In this document: positions 1 to 7,977 of the stretch, piece by piece
Layout: every line of letters starts with the position of its first letter
Position numbering within the stretch: the stretch's first letter is position 1
DNA from: Terrimonas_A sp040509495
GTDB lineage: Bacteria; Bacteroidota; Bacteroidia; Chitinophagales; Chitinophagaceae
Length of the DNA: 26,045 nt
NCBI GenBank assembly: GCA_040509495.1
Contig: JBEVKW010000061.1
Location: 1 to 26,045, forward strand
Direction of reading: 5' to 3'
Notes under the pieces: model-generated
What the model was told of the DNA's origin: nothing
The model's database searches: none
The model's input: only the letters and a program-made list of their open reading frames with translations
Program-made: the position numbers and the translations under genes

Positions 1-18
1 TATCCTGTTTTAGAACAA

Positions 19-26
19 TAGCTTTG
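19..26 (+). promoter_or_regulatory. Putative -7 promoter element of the VOC gene
   Basis: TAGCTTTG matches the Bacteroidota primary-sigma -7 consensus TAnnTTTG exactly and ends 20 nt before the ATG at 47. No convincing -33 TTTG can be judged because the window begins too close. Transcription would start near position 33 and leave a leader of about 14 nt. Confidence 0.55.
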
Positions 27-46
27 TTAAACTAAAAAAACAACTT

Positions 47-544
47 ATGGCAACTTTCAAACGATTTACTAATAGTCTTTGGTTTGATACCCAGGCTGAA
101 GATGCCGCAAATTTTTATGTAGGTATCTTTCAGCATTCATCTATTGGCCGTATTGCCCGGTATGCGGAAGCCGGTAAAGAGATCCATGGAAAAGAACCGG
201 GTTCTGTAATGACGGTGGAATTCGAACTGGATGGTCACAGATTTCTTGGTTTGAATGGGGGCCCCATTTTCAAGTTCAGCGAAGCGATCTCTTTTGTGGT
301 CAACTGTAAAGATCAGGCAGAGATCGATTATTACTGGGAGAAACTAAAAGAAGGAGGTGACCCCGCTGCTCAGCAATGTGGTTGGCTGAAAGATAAGTTT
401 GGCGTTTCATGGCAGGTATCGCCTGTTCAAATTGAAGAAATGGCGGTGGATCCTGATAAAGAAAAAGTAAACCGGATGATGGGTGCACTGATGCAAATGA
501 AAAAGCTTGATCTGGCGGAATTGGTGAAAGCATTTAACGGTTGA
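47..544 (+). CDS. VOC superfamily (PhnB-like glyoxalase fold) protein
   Basis: The product is a 165-residue cytoplasmic protein of the vicinal-oxygen-chelate fold, in the PhnB-like group often labelled '3-demethylubiquinone-9 3-methyltransferase'. Visible marks are the opening TNSLWFDTQAEDAANFYVGIF, a central FELDGHRFLGLNGGP strand-turn-strand, and the C-terminal GWLKDKFGVSWQVSP followed by an acidic helix with a run of methionines. There is no signal peptide. Length is normal for this group. Members are usually of unknown substrate, and the methyltransferase name carried in databases is unsupported. The ATG at 47 is the first in frame and has a TAnnTTTG box 20 nt upstream. It converges with the LytTR regulator gene 73 nt downstream, so it is probably a single-gene transcript. 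Family call is firm; reaction unknown. Confidence 0.9.
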   Translation: MATFKRFTNSLWFDTQAEDAANFYVGIFQHSSIGRIARYAEAGKEIHGKEPGSVMTVEFELDGHRFLGLNGGPIFKFSEAISFVVNCKDQAEIDYYWEKLKEGGDPAAQQCGWLKDKFGVSWQVSPVQIEEMAVDPDKEKVNRMMGALMQMKKLDLAELVKAFNG

Positions 545-617
545 TCAGTTCGGGAATGTTGCAGCTGGCAATACTCCCAAACTGTCAATTACGTGTATGC
601 TTGTGTAGTCATCCGGA

Positions 618-1286
618 TCAAAGATGTATGCCATATCCTGGTCCAACAGGTAACGGCGTTTCATCGCAATACACCGTATTCTTTTCAATGCGTTTGATAT
701 GCTGCTTTCCAACTATGTACTGACGGTGTACCCGTACGAAATCTTCCGGCGGAAGCATTGCCATTGTTTCCGCCATAGTTGAACGTGACATGATCTTCTT
801 CTGTCCCTGTAAAATGAACTGGACATAGTTGCCTGCGCTTTGGATATACAATATCTCATTCAACTGCAGTTTTACCTGTTCGTATCCCGTTTTAATAAAA
901 AGGAACGCGTCTCTTTTTGCTGATGACCGGAGTTCAAGCCACTCTTTGGCTTTCAGGCAGGCTTTCAGAAACCTTTCATTGGAGAAAGGTTTTAAAAGAT
1001 AATCCAGCGCATCCAGCTCAAAACTTTGAACGGCATGTTCACTGTGAGCCGTTGTAAAGATTGTCGGTGGAGCCGGGTTGAGTTGTTTCAGGAAGTCAAT
1101 CCCGGAAATGTCCGGCATCCGGATGTCAAGAAAAAGCAGGTCAACTTTATTTTGGTTCAACCAGTTCATTGCTGCATCCGGATTGGTGAAGCAGTGTTCC
1201 AGTTGAATGAACGGGATGGTGCTGCAGTGCTGCCGTATCACTTCAAGGGCAATGGGTTCATCATCTATTGCGATCGCTTTTATCAT
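618..1286 (-). CDS. LytTR-family response regulator
   Basis: A 222-residue DNA-binding response regulator of the LytR/AlgR type. The N-terminal receiver domain (about residues 1-115) has the acidic pair in AIAIDDEP, the phospho-acceptor Asp54 in LLFLDIRMPD, and the switch lysine in LLKPF. The C-terminal half (about 125-222) is a LytTR domain, with FLFIKTGYEQVKLQLNEILY leading into a typical beta-rich region and ending in VHRQYIVGKQHIKRIEKNTV. I chose the ATG at 1286. A TTG at 1295 in the same frame would add only three residues. The thioredoxin gene upstream ends 11 nt before this start, and the LytS-type kinase lies one gene further up, so kinase, thioredoxin and regulator look like one transcript. 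Presumed role: receives phosphate from that kinase. Confidence 0.93.
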   Translation of the reverse strand: MIKAIAIDDEPIALEVIRQHCSTIPFIQLEHCFTNPDAAMNWLNQNKVDLLFLDIRMPDISGIDFLKQLNPAPPTIFTTAHSEHAVQSFELDALDYLLKPFSNERFLKACLKAKEWLELRSSAKRDAFLFIKTGYEQVKLQLNEILYIQSAGNYVQFILQGQKKIMSRSTMAETMAMLPPEDFVRVHRQYIVGKQHIKRIEKNTVYCDETPLPVGPGYGIHL

Positions 1287-1297
1287 CGGTGACAAAT

Positions 1298-2803
1298 CTA
1301 TAAAGCCTTTTCCAGTTGTGTATATAATTTTTCGCGGGTGCTTGGGCGTTCCGCATCCGGGCTAATGATCTTTCCTGCGCGGTCAAACAATACATAAGTG
1401 GGGTAGCCTGACGCGGAACCGCCTGCCTGTTTGATCTCCTTCCAGATGGGCTGTATCTCTTCCTGTGTCATCCTGTAATGTTCACCTTCAATGTTGAAAT
1501 AAGAGATGTATTCTTTCCATGATTTTTCTTTCAAATCATCATCCATGTCGAGATAGACAAAGACCACATCCTTTCCGGCAAACTTTTGTTTCAACTGTTT
1601 TACATAGCCCATCTCAACGCGGCAGGGCCCGCACCACGTTCCCCATACATCCAAATAAACTATTTTGCCTGCATAAGGTTTTACGAGGTCGTTAAGGGTG
1701 CTGACGGTGCCGGGTTTGATATAACGGATCTTCTCATTATCTCCGTTTTGAGTCAGCTGTTGCGTGACCTTTGCCATTTCTTCGCGTGCACCTTTAAGAT
1801 ATGGACTGTTCGGATAATGATATTGCAGCGTATCGAGCAGGTAGTACCCTGCAGCAAAGCTCGCATCGTTTGCCGCATCCATGATCTTGTTGTAAAGAAT
1901 TTTATCTCTGATCTGAGAAAGCGAATAGATGCGGGCATACAACCAATCTACAATGTATCTTTCCCCATATTTTTTTACCAGGCTGTCTGCCACTTTGAAT
2001 GGAACGTGAAGAAATTTTTCAAACTCTTCGGGAAGTGTCGCTTTGTTTTGCTTGGCTTTTCTTGCCATGCTGTTAACCTCGTATTGTGATTGCCGGCTCA
2101 TCGACATATTAGCGTAAAAACCGCTGATCAATGTAATGCTGTCGGGCTTCTGTTGCCATGTCATCGCCAGTTTAAGAAGCGTATCTTCATCAGGATTTTT
2201 TACCCATCTGAGCGTATTGTTAGTGAAATCATTTAAATAGCATTGATAGGCATATTTTGTTTCGCTGATCAGTAATGCTTTCAGATTTCCGGGAATGGAA
2301 CTTTTGTTAACCGATTTTTCTACCTCACTGATTTCTTTGTTGATGGGTGTAATGATCTTTTCATTCCATTCACCGAGAGTTATTTTTGCATACGGATTAT
2401 CAGATGAGCTGCCATGTGCAAAAAATGGCGGTTCGGAGAATACTCCATTTTGTATCAGGCGATTCTCATCCGCCCCGGTTGAGTTGAAACGGATATGGGC
2501 AATGCTATCGACTATCAGGTCTGCCTGAAGGTTCCGACCGGGGCTTAACAGCAAACGTTTTTCCCAATTATCTGTTTTTAGTAATGCAAACGTAGGATGC
2601 GATACCTGTACGGTCTGTTTGAATGGTCCTGTTCCGGAGGAGGAGATCGTCACAGATGGAACGCGGTAATGGCCATCGGCCGTTAGCAGGATCAGTTGAA
2701 CCGGTACAGGTTGTTTTGTTTGAATTGATCCGGAGATTACACACTGCGCGTCGGATACTTTGAACAGTAAATTAATAAGCAGGGCGAAGCAGAACTTTTT
2801 CAT
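1298..2803 (-). CDS. Secreted TlpA-like thioredoxin-fold protein
   Basis: A 501-residue exported protein. An N-terminal signal peptide (MKKFCFALLINLLFKVSDAQ) is followed by a beta-rich stretch (about 20-110) resembling the DUF4369 domain seen in many Bacteroidota TlpA proteins, a long helical middle (about 130-360), and a C-terminal thioredoxin domain (about 370-501). The redox motif is WCGPC with Cys391 and Cys394, followed by the FVYLDMDD and GYPTYVLFD elements expected of TlpA/ResA folds. It probably works as a membrane-anchored or periplasmic thiol-disulfide oxidoreductase; the partner is unknown. It lies between a sensor kinase (55 nt gap upstream) and its likely LytTR regulator (11 nt downstream), which is unusual and suggests a link between envelope redox state and signalling. 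That link is inference. Confidence 0.92.
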   Translation of the reverse strand: MKKFCFALLINLLFKVSDAQCVISGSIQTKQPVPVQLILLTADGHYRVPSVTISSSGTGPFKQTVQVSHPTFALLKTDNWEKRLLLSPGRNLQADLIVDSIAHIRFNSTGADENRLIQNGVFSEPPFFAHGSSSDNPYAKITLGEWNEKIITPINKEISEVEKSVNKSSIPGNLKALLISETKYAYQCYLNDFTNNTLRWVKNPDEDTLLKLAMTWQQKPDSITLISGFYANMSMSRQSQYEVNSMARKAKQNKATLPEEFEKFLHVPFKVADSLVKKYGERYIVDWLYARIYSLSQIRDKILYNKIMDAANDASFAAGYYLLDTLQYHYPNSPYLKGAREEMAKVTQQLTQNGDNEKIRYIKPGTVSTLNDLVKPYAGKIVYLDVWGTWCGPCRVEMGYVKQLKQKFAGKDVVFVYLDMDDDLKEKSWKEYISYFNIEGEHYRMTQEEIQPIWKEIKQAGGSASGYPTYVLFDRAGKIISPDAERPSTREKLYTQLEKAL

Positions 2804-2858
2804 GGCTAATGAAAGTTTTTATTGAGAAGATATGTTTAATGATTAATGGATCGATGGA

Positions 2859-4352
2859 CTAATTCAGTTGAATGAACAATCTTACCTGGAAAGCAGCATC
2901 ATCTTCCTGGATAAAAAGAGAATACCTGTCCGGATATATCAGCTGCAAACGTTGCTTTACATTTTCGAGGCCGACTCCTGAATGTTCTTCCTGGTCCGGT
3001 CCGGTATTTTTAGGGTGATGACTGTTCACCACGTCCAGGTGAATACCCGATGTATCACAGTGGAATTTGATAATGATATAGGATGGTTTGGTCAACCTGA
3101 TCCCGTGCTTAAAAGCATTTTCGATGAATGGGATCAGTAACATCGGCGCAATTGAGTACTGGCATTGCGATTCGTCGATAGATGTCTCTATCCTCACGCC
3201 CGGTGTATTGACGATCCGCAGGCTTTGCAAGGCGATATAGTGCTGCACATACTCGATCTCTCTTGTCAGCGGGATCTGGTCTTTATGATTTTCGTGCAGC
3301 ATGAACCGCATCATGTCTCCTAAACGCTGAATCCCGGTCGATGTCCGCGTGGCGTTTTCCTGCAACGCCGTTCCGTATAATGTGTTAAGCGTATTAAACA
3401 AAAAGTGCGGATTGATCTGTGAGCGAAGAAAGGAGAGGTCTGCTGTTGTTTGTCCGAGCTTTTGTTGTAATTGCAACAGCTCGCTGATCTTTTCCCGTTG
3501 CTGAACAAAAATCAGCCAAGAGACCGGTATGGTTACCACCATCATTAATAAAAAGGTGGCAAGGAATATGGATGGCGGAGCGAACTTTCCTGAGCCAAGC
3601 ATCAGGCTGAACCACGCAATTAATGTCAGCGTAAATGGAGCGATAGATAATTCAAGCAGCTTTTTTAGAAAAGGCAGATCCTTTTTGTGTTGCCGTGGAA
3701 AAATTACATACAGATTGATAAAGCAGACAATGATCACCGGCAGTACAAAGAACAGATAGAAGATTGCCGGGCCGTCTGATCTCATAAACCCGAATACGCC
3801 TGCAAAAATGGCTACCAGGACATACAGAAAGGTGGTAAAGGTGATCCTGTTGCAGACCATTATCCCGAAGTCGTTTCGTTCTTTCGTATTCTCCAGCCAA
3901 TTGATCACGGCTTCTCTGAACCCAAGATAGGAGATATAAACGAGCGTTACGATGGAGCTTCCAAAGATGCCGTTCCTTCTCGCATCAAACCTCGCTTGTG
4001 ACTCAGTTACCTTTTCGGGAACCAGGTATTGGTATTTGACATAATGATGCAGTGAGAAGGAGAATAGCAGTATCACCCAGCCGGCGAAGAAAACGCCGGC
4101 AAAGATCCATCCGCGGTGAGGATGTTTGAAGTAACGCGGAAAGAAATAGCCATTGATGACCAGTAGTAAGATAAGAGGGACGGCGTATAGCAGCAGGAAT
4201 GGAGGAGTGAAGTTTGATTCAATGATATATCCCTGGCCATTCATGATCGCCCTTCCTCGTTCTATATCGGGCGACATCAGGTTGTCGATCAATAGAAATA
4301 GAAATGTAGCGATCCAGAATATCATTTCCTGCTGTCTCCACCGTATTTTCAT
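2859..4352 (-). CDS. LytS-type membrane sensor histidine kinase
   Basis: A 497-residue kinase with about eight hydrophobic helices in the N-terminal 285 residues (for example IFWIATFLFLLIDNLM, PPFLLLYAVPLILLLVING, IFLATFLLMMVVTIPVSWLI) and no large periplasmic loop. A short coiled-coil (REKISELLQLQQKLGQ) connects to a His_kinase (PF06580) domain with phospho-acceptor His316 in QINPHFLFNTLNTL. The ATPase end carries the N box IPFIENAFKHG and the glycine box SGVGLENVKQRL. I chose the ATG at 4352, because MKIRWRQQEM leads straight into the first helix; a start at 4406 would add an unlikely 18-residue extension. It is first in a leftward unit with the thioredoxin and LytTR genes. A multi-helix input domain of this kind normally senses something in or near the membrane; the ligand is unknown. 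Confidence 0.93.
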   Translation of the reverse strand: MKIRWRQQEMIFWIATFLFLLIDNLMSPDIERGRAIMNGQGYIIESNFTPPFLLLYAVPLILLLVINGYFFPRYFKHPHRGWIFAGVFFAGWVILLFSFSLHHYVKYQYLVPEKVTESQARFDARRNGIFGSSIVTLVYISYLGFREAVINWLENTKERNDFGIMVCNRITFTTFLYVLVAIFAGVFGFMRSDGPAIFYLFFVLPVIIVCFINLYVIFPRQHKKDLPFLKKLLELSIAPFTLTLIAWFSLMLGSGKFAPPSIFLATFLLMMVVTIPVSWLIFVQQREKISELLQLQQKLGQTTADLSFLRSQINPHFLFNTLNTLYGTALQENATRTSTGIQRLGDMMRFMLHENHKDQIPLTREIEYVQHYIALQSLRIVNTPGVRIETSIDESQCQYSIAPMLLIPFIENAFKHGIRLTKPSYIIIKFHCDTSGIHLDVVNSHHPKNTGPDQEEHSGVGLENVKQRLQLIYPDRYSLFIQEDDAAFQVRLFIQLN

Positions 4353-4442
4353 GTCTGTAATTCTTTCTGCAAGGATAATACAGGCAATTTTATCAACACA
4401 AAACATGTGATGAACAGGGAAGAAGGTGTGATGAGCCCGGAA

Positions 4443-4464
4443 TTGCTGACCTGTTGGTCAGTAA
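4443..4464. promoter_or_regulatory. Dyad between divergent genes (possible operator)
   Basis: CTGACC-TGTT-GGTCAG is a perfect 6-bp inverted repeat (4446-4461), extended by a G-T pair and two A-T pairs on each side. It lies between the start of the LytS-type kinase gene and the divergent gene at 4595, about 90 nt upstream of each. There is no T-tract on either side, so an operator is more likely than a terminator. The function is inferred only from position. Confidence 0.35.
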
Positions 4465-4544
4465 CATGGTGAAACGACCTGGCCATATCGGATGTTAAGG
4501 GCAAACAGCCTGCAACTTTCTTTTTCGCGTTTTCATTCATTCAT

Positions 4545-4552
4545 TATATTTG
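4545..4552 (+). promoter_or_regulatory. Putative -7 promoter element
   Basis: TATATTTG matches TAnnTTTG exactly. Predicted transcription start is near 4559, giving a leader of about 36 nt to the ATG at 4595. The -33 region has only a TTTTC stretch (around 4530), a weak match to TTTG. Confidence 0.5.
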
Positions 4553-4594
4553 GCTATACTACCAACACGTTCGCCTGCCGCAAAACCACACGCC

Positions 4595-5887
4595 ATGAGA
4601 TTTATTATCGCTATTGTTACGCTATTTTTTTCGGTGACCGTCTACGCGCAGGCCGATTCCTCTCAGGCATTTGTTTGTAATAACGCCGCCGTACTGGATA
4701 CAACTGATATCAGCAATAAATTATTTGACACTGATTTTTATAAACAGCAGTATTTTCTTTTCGGGGAAAATCATGGCTGCGCAGCGCCACTCGCTGTTGA
4801 TCTTGCCTTATTCAAAAATCTTTACCAGAAGGCGGGTGTGCGCTTCTACATTGCCGAAATAGACGCAACAAAAGCGTGGTTATTGAACAGGTATCTCCAA
4901 ACCGGCGATACCAGTTTGCTGTCAAAGGTTATGCGCAGTTGGAAAGCAGACACAGCGCAATGGGCAAGCCAGGAGAACTATCGCAAGTTCCAGGGACTGC
5001 AAAAATTTTATCAGCAGTTGCCCACCAGTCAGAAATTCCAGGTCATAGGTGTCGATGTATTCCAGGATTATTCGCTGGTGCATGAACATGCCAGCTATCT
5101 CACAGATCATTATAAAGAACCGACCTTTCGTAAAGCCATTGATTCGCTGCTGAAGATCACTCAGCAGGTCACAAATGATAGCCGGGCAGCATTGAATGAA
5201 TATGCGAGAAGATTATTGCCACAGTTGCTGGCGCAGGAGGCGAAAGTAAAAGCACAACTTAAGGATCGTTTCCCGGCATTCAAACATTTGGTGACCAGCC
5301 TGGGTTTTATTGGAGCTGGTATGACGAGAGACAGCATCTTCTATCGCAATTTCGAAAGCCTTTTGACGATCAATAATTGGGGCGATAAAAAGATGTATGG
5401 TTTTATCGGGTATTTCCATACGCTACAAACAAGCTATAATGGAACCGAGCCGTTTGCGTCGTTACTGGTCAAACACAAAAAAGCAACCGGTAAGGTTGCT
5501 TCGATGCAGATGATGGTGCTTGAATCAAAAATGATGATGCCGCTGCTTGGACCCATCAAAGCCATAATGCCCCAGGTGGCGATTGACAAGTTCATCCGGG
5601 AAACACCTGGTTTTCCAACAGACCAACGCTATGTGCCGTACAGTCTTTCAAATGATAATTCCATGATGCTGATCAAAGGTATTGCTGATCTGAAAGCCTG
5701 CTCACAGCCCAATACCATCACACTTTTCAAACTTTCGGGAAAGGATAGTCCTTTCAACCGGAAAGATAATCTTGCTACGATAACAGGCTTTCAGTCATTG
5801 AAGCCGACTGATCAGGGCATTGCAACATCCAACATTTTCCAGTACGTCATTTTTTTCAGAGGGAGCGGAGCGGCAACACCGCTTTAA
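4595..5887 (+). CDS. Secreted protein with GENHG motif, possibly erythromycin-esterase/ChaN-like
   Basis: A 430-residue protein with a clear signal peptide (MRFIIAIVTLFFSVTVYAQA). The best visible motif is QYFLFGENHGCAAPLAVDL at about residues 50-68, followed by VRFYIAEIDATKAWLLNRYL. That order (a G-E-x-H-G turn, then a strand ending in AEI/E) recalls the erythromycin-esterase-like and ChaN/TraB-like folds, where the Glu and His bind metal or take part in catalysis. The rest is helical without motifs I recognise. I chose the ATG at 4595 because it begins the signal peptide; an in-frame ATG at 4550 lies inside the putative -7 box. The stop overlaps the stop of the convergent gene by 4 bp. An antibiotic-esterase role should not be assumed; treat it as a periplasmic protein of unknown activity. 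Confidence 0.8.
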   Translation: MRFIIAIVTLFFSVTVYAQADSSQAFVCNNAAVLDTTDISNKLFDTDFYKQQYFLFGENHGCAAPLAVDLALFKNLYQKAGVRFYIAEIDATKAWLLNRYLQTGDTSLLSKVMRSWKADTAQWASQENYRKFQGLQKFYQQLPTSQKFQVIGVDVFQDYSLVHEHASYLTDHYKEPTFRKAIDSLLKITQQVTNDSRAALNEYARRLLPQLLAQEAKVKAQLKDRFPAFKHLVTSLGFIGAGMTRDSIFYRNFESLLTINNWGDKKMYGFIGYFHTLQTSYNGTEPFASLLVKHKKATGKVASMQMMVLESKMMMPLLGPIKAIMPQVAIDKFIRETPGFPTDQRYVPYSLSNDNSMMLIKGIADLKACSQPNTITLFKLSGKDSPFNRKDNLATITGFQSLKPTDQGIATSNIFQYVIFFRGSGAATPL

Positions 5888-6240
5888 AGCAGTGTCGCGA
5901 AATATATAGCTAAGGAAATGTTTACGATCAGGCTTGCGAGCATCATGCCCATGATCCAGCGCATAGGAGACTGGGCCAGCACGAGGCTATCTGCCAGGAA
6001 GGCGAAAAGGATGCCTGCGCCAAATGCAAAAGGGGAACCGCCGGCCATGCCTGCAAGACAGATCATCACAGCGGCAAAAGTTACCTGCAGAAAGATCGCG
6101 GTAGCGGTGATCCCGATCCGGTTTTCTTCCCAAACAGGAGACTGTGCTTTGATCCAGGCGTTCAATCCGCCGAATACAGAAGTTCTTTCAGCATTAAGTG
6201 AATGATGATGGTTCAGTGCGGTTGCAGTATTGTGTTTCAT
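5884..6240 (-). CDS. Small multi-pass membrane protein of unknown function
   Basis: A 118-residue protein that I do not recognise. The first 45 residues are hydrophilic and begin with a His-rich patch (NHHHSLNAERTS). Three hydrophobic segments follow: GITATAIFLQVTFAAVMICLA, FAFGAGILFAFLADSLVLA and WIMGMMLASLIVNISLAIYF. There are no catalytic motifs. The ATG at 6240 is preceded 20 nt upstream by an exact TAnnTTTG box and a 17-bp dyad, which supports a genuine, probably regulated single gene. Its stop codon overlaps the end of the convergent gene by four bases, so neither gene has room for a separate terminator. Confidence 0.75.
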   Translation of the reverse strand: MKHNTATALNHHHSLNAERTSVFGGLNAWIKAQSPVWEENRIGITATAIFLQVTFAAVMICLAGMAGGSPFAFGAGILFAFLADSLVLAQSPMRWIMGMMLASLIVNISLAIYFATLL

Positions 6241-6260
6241 GATCGATAAATTTTATGACA

Positions 6261-6268
6261 CAAAGCTA
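6261..6268 (-). promoter_or_regulatory. Putative -7 promoter element of the small membrane protein
   Basis: Read leftward, the sequence is TAGCTTTG, an exact TAnnTTTG match and identical to the box at 19-26. It ends 20 nt before the ATG at 6240; predicted transcript start is near 6254. Confidence 0.55.
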
Positions 6269-6270
6269 TA

Positions 6271-6287
6271 CCTGCGGCTGCCGCAGG
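6271..6287. promoter_or_regulatory. 17-bp dyad abutting the promoter (candidate operator)
   Basis: CCTGCGG-CTG-CCGCAGG is a perfect 7-bp inverted repeat around a 3-nt centre. It lies two bases upstream of the -7 box of the small membrane-protein gene, in the space between -7 and -33, where a bound repressor would block polymerase. It is GC-rich in a less GC-rich neighbourhood. Confidence 0.45.
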
Positions 6288-6348
6288 AGAATGACCGCTG
6301 TTAGCCGGAGGGATGATCTTGGTCAGGTTGTCCGGAAGGCATCCGTTC

Positions 6349-6391
6349 AATAGTTTAATGAATAACAGATTGCGTTAATTGTCAAACTATT
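6349..6391. promoter_or_regulatory. Spaced dyad upstream of the MFS gene
   Basis: AATAGTTT at 6349-6356 and AAACTATT at 6384-6391 form a perfect 8-bp inverted repeat with a 27-nt AT-rich spacer. It lies in the 276-nt gap between the small membrane-protein gene and the MFS transporter. No TAnnTTTG box was found for the transporter in this gap, so its promoter remains unassigned. Chance occurrence cannot be excluded. Confidence 0.25.
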
Positions 6392-6516
6392 ACACCGTTA
6401 CCCCAAGATCGTGTAAACAAGCCGGATCTGCGAGGAAGGATTTTTTATTTAACCCAGTCAGGCGTAGCTTAGCGATGATCAATGGTAAATGACCGGCCAT
6501 CGCCAAAACCGCACAA

Positions 6517-7824
6517 ATGACCACAGAAAAAATATCCGTCCAGCGTCTCAAAGCCATTATTGGAGGGTCCATCGGAAATCTTGTTGAATGGTATGATTGG
6601 TACGCTTATTCCGCATTCGCGCTTTATTTTTCCTCCTCCTTTTTCCCCATGGGGGATGCTACAGCGCAACTGCTGAACACCGCCGGTGTTTTCGCGCTTG
6701 GCTTCTTAATGCGCCCGATCGGTGGCTGGATGTTTGGTCATGTTGCCGATAGACTCGGCAGGAAAAAGGCAATGACATGGTCGGTATTGCTGATGTCTTT
6801 CGGTTCATTGCTCATTGCGCTGACGCCTACTTATGACACGATCGGGCTGGCTGCGCCGGTGATCTTACTGATGGCCCGTTTGCTGCAGGGCTTGAGCGTC
6901 GGTGGGGAATACGGTGTATCGGCTACTTACCTCAGCGAAATGGCCACGCGTGAGAGAAGAGGGTTTTATTCGAGTTTTCAGTATGTAACATTGATCGGGG
7001 GACAGTTGATAGCGCTCGGTATACAATTGATCCTGCAAAAGCTACTGCTTACAGAGCAGCAGTTACACGAGTGGGGCTGGCGCATTCCTTTCGTGATCGG
7101 TGCTATTCTCTCGGTCATTGCCTTATACCTCCGAAGTAATTTACATGAAACACCATCATTCGAATCCAATGCAAACAAACAGGTGAAAAAGAAAGGGACG
7201 ATCACAGAACTGATGAAACATCCCAGAGCTGTATTGACTGTTGCAGGCTTAACGCTTGGAGGTACGCTCGCATTCTATACATATACAACCTACATGCAGA
7301 AGTTCCTCGTAAATACGGTTCACTTATCAAAAGAACAATCGACACTTCTATCATTTATTACCTTGTTGTTGTTTGCGGCATTACAGCCGTTGTTCGGTTC
7401 CCTGTCAGACCGGATCGGCCGGAAACCTTTGCTGATCGGGTTTGGTATACTCGGTGTTTTGTTCACCGTTCCGTTGCTGACCGCATTAAGCAATACGCAA
7501 TCAATGGTAACTGCCTTCCTTTTGTTAATGGCTGCCTTGATCATCGTCAGCGGGTACACAAGCATCAATGCAATAGTAAAGGCTGAACTATTTCCCGCTG
7601 AAGTGAGAGCGCTTGGTGTAGGTTTACCGTACGCCCTTACAGTCGCTATCTTTGGCGGAAGCGCCGAATATGTCGCACTCTGGTTGAAAGAAACGGGCCA
7701 CGAAAGCTGGTTCTACTGGTATGTTACCATTTGCGTAGCCATATCGCTGACGATCTATCTTTCTATGAGAGATACCAGGGATACATCGAAGTTGAACCTG
7801 GAGGAGAAAAATGCTGGAGCCTAA
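6517..7824 (+). CDS. MFS transporter, metabolite:H+ symporter (MHS) type
   Basis: A 435-residue, twelve-helix major facilitator of the metabolite:H+ symporter family, which includes KgtP, ProP and ShiA and carries organic acids or osmolytes across the inner membrane with protons. The N-terminal signature GGSIGNLVEWYDWYAYSAF, the first loop motif DRLGRKKAMT, the conserved RLLQGLSVGGEYG of helix 4 and the second-half repeat SDRIGRKPLL are all present. Length and helix count are normal, so it is intact. Within the family it looks closer to dicarboxylate permeases such as KgtP, but substrate cannot be read from sequence. It converges on a TlpA/DUF3738 gene, and a 40-bp perfect inverted repeat begins 6 nt after its stop. 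No functionally related gene is adjacent. Confidence 0.93.
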   Translation: MTTEKISVQRLKAIIGGSIGNLVEWYDWYAYSAFALYFSSSFFPMGDATAQLLNTAGVFALGFLMRPIGGWMFGHVADRLGRKKAMTWSVLLMSFGSLLIALTPTYDTIGLAAPVILLMARLLQGLSVGGEYGVSATYLSEMATRERRGFYSSFQYVTLIGGQLIALGIQLILQKLLLTEQQLHEWGWRIPFVIGAILSVIALYLRSNLHETPSFESNANKQVKKKGTITELMKHPRAVLTVAGLTLGGTLAFYTYTTYMQKFLVNTVHLSKEQSTLLSFITLLLFAALQPLFGSLSDRIGRKPLLIGFGILGVLFTVPLLTALSNTQSMVTAFLLLMAALIIVSGYTSINAIVKAELFPAEVRALGVGLPYALTVAIFGGSAEYVALWLKETGHESWFYWYVTICVAISLTIYLSMRDTRDTSKLNLEEKNAGA

Positions 7825-7829
7825 TTGTT

Positions 7830-7960
7830 CAAAAGTTTAATTGTTTCAGGTTTAATAGTTCAGTGTTTTTTGCTGTTTACCCCAAGCCTATCGCTTAAGC
7901 TGTTAATTAATGAAGCAATCAAAACACTGAACTATTAAACCTGAAACAATTAAACTTTTG
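7830..7960. repeat. Perfect 40-bp inverted repeat, likely bidirectional terminator
   Basis: Bases 7830-7869 are the exact reverse complement of 7921-7960; the loop is 51 nt. The left arm is built from near-repeats beginning with GTT at 7827, 7835, 7843, 7850, 7858 and 7865 (steps of 7-8 nt), such as GTTCAAAA, GTTTAATT and GTTTCAG. It exactly fills the gap between two convergent genes, 6 nt after one stop and 17 nt before the other. Position favours a bidirectional terminator, but arms of this length without a mismatch are far beyond an ordinary one, so a MITE-like or recombination-maintained repeat is also possible. Confidence 0.9.
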
Positions 7961-7977
7961 CGGCTTACCACGGCTGC

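Noticed and set aside
1586..2089. 167-codon open frame on the + strand inside the TlpA-like gene
   Set aside because: Antisense to a well-supported gene, Cys/Phe-rich composition, no domain or upstream signals.
5884..5887. Four-base overlap of two convergent stop codons as a sign of frameshift or gene decay
   Set aside because: Both genes have plausible C-termini and independent promoters; tight convergent overlap is common in compact genomes.
4595..5887. Macrolide-resistance (erythromycin esterase) annotation
   Set aside because: Only the GENHG-type motif is reminiscent; exported location and poor resemblance elsewhere do not support a resistance call.
6398..7886. The 10-mer TTACCCCAAG at 6398-6407 and 7877-7886 flanking the MFS gene as possible direct repeats of a mobile unit
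   Set aside because: Flanking bases do not match, no inverted ends or transposase are present, and the MFS gene is intact; most likely chance.
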